From contig JAFSGN010000002.1 in assembly GCA_017440805.1 (NCBI GenBank), positions 1-64,000 of the forward strand: 64,000 bases of DNA, given 5' to 3'. Each line of letters begins with the position of its first letter. Position 1 is the stretch's first letter. A program made the position numbers and the translations under genes. Origin of the DNA: Clostridia bacterium. Lineage in GTDB: Bacteria > Bacillota > Clostridia > Oscillospirales > SIG627. This document shows positions 61,112-64,000 of the stretch, one piece after another. Below the pieces are notes generated by a model. That model was not told the DNA's origin, did no database searches, and saw nothing but the letters and a program-made list of their open reading frames with translations.

Positions 61112-62311
61112 CTAAGCCAACAACCAATCAATTATATTTATCTGCTTTATACCTTCGTAATTTGCTCCGTTGCCAATATCATCAAGAGTTAAAAGAGTTT
61201 TAGGATAATTATCTTTGATTTCCTGCAACGGTGCCAGTTCTCGCTCTAATGTTTTTTCATCAAGTACACTGGCAGAAACCTGATAATATTCAACCTCGTT
61301 CATAGTGGTTGCGACAAAATCTACTTCTTTCTCGGCTAACTTACCAATATTAACTCGGCTTTTTCGTCTTAAAAGTTCAATATAAACCACATTTTCAAGA
61401 AGATGCCCCAAATCCCTTGCGGATTGGATTATGATATGATTCCTGATTCCGCTGTCTACGAAATAATACTTGCCAAGTGTCTTCAGGAACTGTCTGCCCT
61501 TAATATCGTATCTCGTTGCGTTATAAAGAATATAACTGTCTGTCAATGCTCTTAAATACGCCTCAACAGTGTTAGGCGAGATTTTTCTGCCTCCTGATAT
61601 AAGGGTATCGCTTATTTTCTTGGTGGAAATAGGACTTCCTATACTTGATGCAACAGTTTTTAATATGTTTTCCAATACGGATATATCATTTATTTTTTCT
61701 CTTGTTGCAACATCTTTTAAGAGAATTGTATTGTAGATACCCTCAATATACTGATTTATAACTTTTTCATCATTTTCAAGATATGCAATGTAGGGAAAGG
61801 AACCATATCTTAAATAGTTATCAAAAATTTCCTGTTTACTTTTACCGCTTTCCTTTGTTATTTCATAATATTCTTTGAATGAAAATGGTAACATATCAAT
61901 TTGAATATATCTTCCTGAAAGCAATGTTGCAAGTTCTCCTGACAGCAAATAAGCATTTGAACCTGTAATATAAACATCACAGTTCTTCTTTATAAAAAGA
62001 CTGTCAACTACTTTTTCAAATTCACTACATTTCTGAACCTCATCAATGAAAATGTAGTTATTTTTGTCAGGAACAAGTTTTGAGGTTATATAGTTGTATA
62101 ACGCCTTATAATCAAGCAAATCGGCATTTTCAAGTTCTTCGAGATTAACCGATATAATTTGATTATCCTCCACACCGGTTTGCTTCAAATGCTCAATATA
62201 CAACTCAAACAAGGTGGATTTACCACATCTTCTGACACCTGTAATAACCTTGATAACCTGTTTATCTTTTAGTGCCATTAAATTATCTAAATATTCTTTT
62301 CTCTGAATCAT
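61112..62311 (-). CDS. AAA ATPase with C-terminal DUF4143
   Basis: 399 residues. AAA_14 ATPase domain with Walker A GVRRCGKST, Walker B YIFIDEVQ and sensor ITGSNAYLLSGELATLLSGR; C-terminal DUF4143 with VDSGIRN and LENVVYIELLRR, followed by the nuclease-like pattern KEVDFVA. This family is widespread, often in many copies and often transferred; the function is unknown, with proposals ranging from DNA-related to toxin-like roles. It is AT-richer than its neighbours and sits between two ABC operons. Confidence 0.88.
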   Translation of the reverse strand: MIQRKEYLDNLMALKDKQVIKVITGVRRCGKSTLFELYIEHLKQTGVEDNQIISVNLEELENADLLDYKALYNYITSKLVPDKNNYIFIDEVQKCSEFEKVVDSLFIKKNCDVYITGSNAYLLSGELATLLSGRYIQIDMLPFSFKEYYEITKESGKSKQEIFDNYLRYGSFPYIAYLENDEKVINQYIEGIYNTILLKDVATREKINDISVLENILKTVASSIGSPISTKKISDTLISGGRKISPNTVEAYLRALTDSYILYNATRYDIKGRQFLKTLGKYYFVDSGIRNHIIIQSARDLGHLLENVVYIELLRRKSRVNIGKLAEKEVDFVATTMNEVEYYQVSASVLDEKTLERELAPLQEIKDNYPKTLLTLDDIGNGANYEGIKQINIIDWLLA

Positions 62312-62500
62312 TTTAGTTACCTCGTTTCTTTGATTCTATATTAACACAAAAAATCCGATTTGTCAATAGTTTTTGCTCGTTTAAGAAAAAACTTATAAAA
62401 TTTGACATTTTTTACATATATATTTTGCTGCATTATATCGGAACAGTTATCGGCTATCACAAACCGTCACCCACAGTAATATAATATATACAAAGAGGTG

Positions 62501-63256
62501 ATGGAGATAGAGGATATTTTAAAAGTTGAAAATCTGTGCTGTAAATATCAGGCTGAAAACGGTGAAGTTGAAGCGCTGAAAAATATCGGCTTTTCTATAA
62601 AAAAGGGCGAAATTGTAGGGATTATCGGGCCGTCGGGCTGTGGTAAATCAACACTTCTCTCTATAATTGCAGGACTTGAAAAAAAGACCTCGGGAAGTGT
62701 CATTGTGGCAGGGCAGGAAGTAAGCGGAGTAAATTCCGCTGTGGGATATATGATGCAGAATGACAACCTTCTCGAATGGCGGAACATCTATCGTAATGTC
62801 CTTTTGGGACTTGAAATCAGAAAGGAATGTACTGAAGAGAACAGGGAATATGCTAAACGGCTTCTGGAGGAGTACGGTCTGGGAGAATTTTGTGACAAAT
62901 ATCCCTCTCAACTTTCGGGCGGAATGAGGCAGAGGGTAGCACTTATACGGACTTTGGCAACCCGCCCCGAAATACTTCTTCTTGACGAGGCGTTTTCCGC
63001 ACTTGACTATCAGACACGGCTTAAAGTGAGTCAGGATGTGTGGGAAATACTCAAGCGGGAGGGCGTGACCGCAGTTATGGTTACTCACGACATTCCCGAG
63101 GCAATAAGCCTTTCCGACAGGGTTATGGTGCTTACTCCCAGACCTGCCCGTATAAAAAACATTCATACGGTGGATATGACAGAGCCACCTATGAAACGGC
63201 GGAACGACAGCCGTTTTTCAGGCTATTTTAATCTCCTTTGGGAAGAAATCAACTGA
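62501..63256 (+). CDS. ABC ATPase, nitrate/sulfonate/taurine (SsuB/TauB) family
   Basis: About 251 residues from ATG 62501. Walker A GPSGCGKST, Q-loop MMQNDNLLEW, signature LSGGMRQRVAL, Walker B LLLDEAFSALD, H-loop VTHDIPEA. Partner of the permease at 63270; the substrate may be a sulfonate, a pyrimidine precursor or another anion. Start problem: GAGGTG (62495-62500) touches ATG 62501 directly, whereas the in-frame ATA at 62507 has the ideal six-base gap. Confidence 0.85.
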   Translation: MEIEDILKVENLCCKYQAENGEVEALKNIGFSIKKGEIVGIIGPSGCGKSTLLSIIAGLEKKTSGSVIVAGQEVSGVNSAVGYMMQNDNLLEWRNIYRNVLLGLEIRKECTEENREYAKRLLEEYGLGEFCDKYPSQLSGGMRQRVALIRTLATRPEILLLDEAFSALDYQTRLKVSQDVWEILKREGVTAVMVTHDIPEAISLSDRVMVLTPRPARIKNIHTVDMTEPPMKRRNDSRFSGYFNLLWEEIN

Positions 63257-63269
63257 AGGGGGTGACAGT

Positions 63270-64000
63270 ATGAACGGAATATCACGGGAAAGGGCGGAAT
63301 ATCTCAAAGAAAAAAGGCGTCAGAAAAACACCATAACTCTTCTGAGAATCGGTATACTTGCCGTACTTTTGGTTTTGTGGGAGTTTTTCAGTAATATCGG
63401 TGTAATAGACGACTTTGTCATGAGCAGTCCTTCGCGTATACTTAAAACCCTTTTCAATGTGGGAAACAACAACCTTTTTACACATATCGGAATAACTTGT
63501 CTTGAAACACTTGCAGGGTTTCTTCTGGGAAGCGGAATAGGTATATGCGTTGCGATTGTTCTCTGGTGGAACAAGACGGTATATCTTGTGAGCGAGCCGT
63601 ATCTTGTGGTACTGAACAGTCTGCCGAAAATCGCACTTGGCCCGGTAATAATTATATGGGTAGGTGCAGGTCAGCAGGCAATAATTGTAATGGCACTGGC
63701 AATTTCTCTTGTTGTAACGGTTCTTGAGGTGTTGAACGGATATGCAGCCACCGACCGCAAAAAGATACGGATGGCAAAGTCATTCGGAGCAGACAAAAAG
63801 ACCATTTTTACAAAAATAGTCTTTCCTTCAAATCTTACCACAATTTTCAATTCTCTGAAAATAAGCATCGGACTTTCCCTTGTGGGAGTTATCGCCGGCG
63901 AATTTCTTGTTTCCAAAGGCGGACTGGGCTATCTTATCGTATACGGCGGACAGGTGTTTAAAATGGATCTTGTTATGGCAAGTGTATTTGTACTTGCCCT
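63270..64000 (+). CDS. ABC permease, SsuC/TauC family (partial, runs off the window)
   Basis: About 243 residues visible and open at the right edge. A basic N-terminus (RAEYLKEKRRQKN) leads to six or so membrane helices, with SSPSRILKTLF and the EAA-type loop AKSFGADKKTIFTKIVFPS that contacts the ATPase. The site AGGGGGTG precedes ATG 63270. A substrate-binding gene is expected further downstream. Confidence 0.85.
   Translation, partial: MNGISRERAEYLKEKRRQKNTITLLRIGILAVLLVLWEFFSNIGVIDDFVMSSPSRILKTLFNVGNNNLFTHIGITCLETLAGFLLGSGIGICVAIVLWWNKTVYLVSEPYLVVLNSLPKIALGPVIIIWVGAGQQAIIVMALAISLVVTVLEVLNGYAATDRKKIRMAKSFGADKKTIFTKIVFPSNLTTIFNSLKISIGLSLVGVIAGEFLVSKGGLGYLIVYGGQVFKMDLVMASVFVLA

Overview
The window looks like a chromosomal segment of a low-to-moderate GC, spore-lineage Firmicute, most likely a gut-type Clostridia (Oscillospirales-like). 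Supporting signs are spoVG, a SpoVB-type flippase, BlaI/BlaR, an ECF-type thiamine transporter (ThiT), the pyrK-pyrD pairing, strong Shine-Dalgarno sites and very A/T-rich intergenic regions with near-consensus sigma-A promoters. Two genes are cut by the window edges: an SLH-domain protein at the left and an ABC permease at the right. No prophage, CRISPR array, integrase or intact IS element was found.

Layout. 0-4 kb: end of an S-layer-type protein, a rubrerythrin/VIT1 metal transporter, and a BlaI-BlaR-membrane protein unit. 4-11.3 kb (minus strand): tRNA-Gln, an HPr gene with its own promoter, and a long operon running HAD phosphatase, rimM, trmD, murJ, O-antigen-ligase-like protein, two DUF4330 paralogues. 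11.5-20.5 kb: lnt, an esterase, a radical SAM enzyme, a phosphoesterase, spoVG (minus), murC, a split ThrE exporter, a LexA-like repressor and a VanY-type carboxypeptidase. 20.5-30.3 kb: a ferredoxin-type aldo/keto reductase, a small conserved protein, a 2-oxoacid dehydrogenase operon (DeoR regulator, E2, E3, fused E1 alpha-beta) and a flippase. 30.3-35.8 kb: a divergent MraZ-like gene, a TPP riboswitch with thiT, two tRNA-Ser genes, a duplicated tRNA-end palindrome and a two-gene restriction-modification module. 35.8-46 kb: acyl-CoA synthetase, a large secreted amidase-like protein, the pyrBCKDF operon with a leader-peptide attenuator, and azlCD. 46-64 kb: htpG-mnmE-mnmG, a truncated amino-acid symporter, coaD, a DUF1854/double-ABC exporter operon, a TrpXYZ-like ABC uptake operon, a DUF4143 ATPase and a Tau/Ssu-type ABC operon.

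Most notable points. (1) rimM has no AUG/GUG/UUG start that preserves its conserved N-terminus; the only sensible start is AUA, behind the same SD and spacing used by htpG. Two other genes (MraZ-like at 30340, ABC ATPase near 62507) also have AUA codons at ideal SD spacing, suggesting recurrent AUA initiation. (2) A three-gene operon couples DUF1854 to two exporters, each built as N-terminal domain + zinc ribbon + ABC exporter. (3) The pyr operon is preceded by a terminator overlapped by a 30-codon leader ORF whose stop overlaps the pyrB GTG. (4) Two intergenic elements consist of strings of small hairpins separated by a conserved short unit. (5) The 3' end of tRNA-Ser(GCT) lies in a long imperfect palindrome, part of which is duplicated 230 bp downstream next to the R-M genes.
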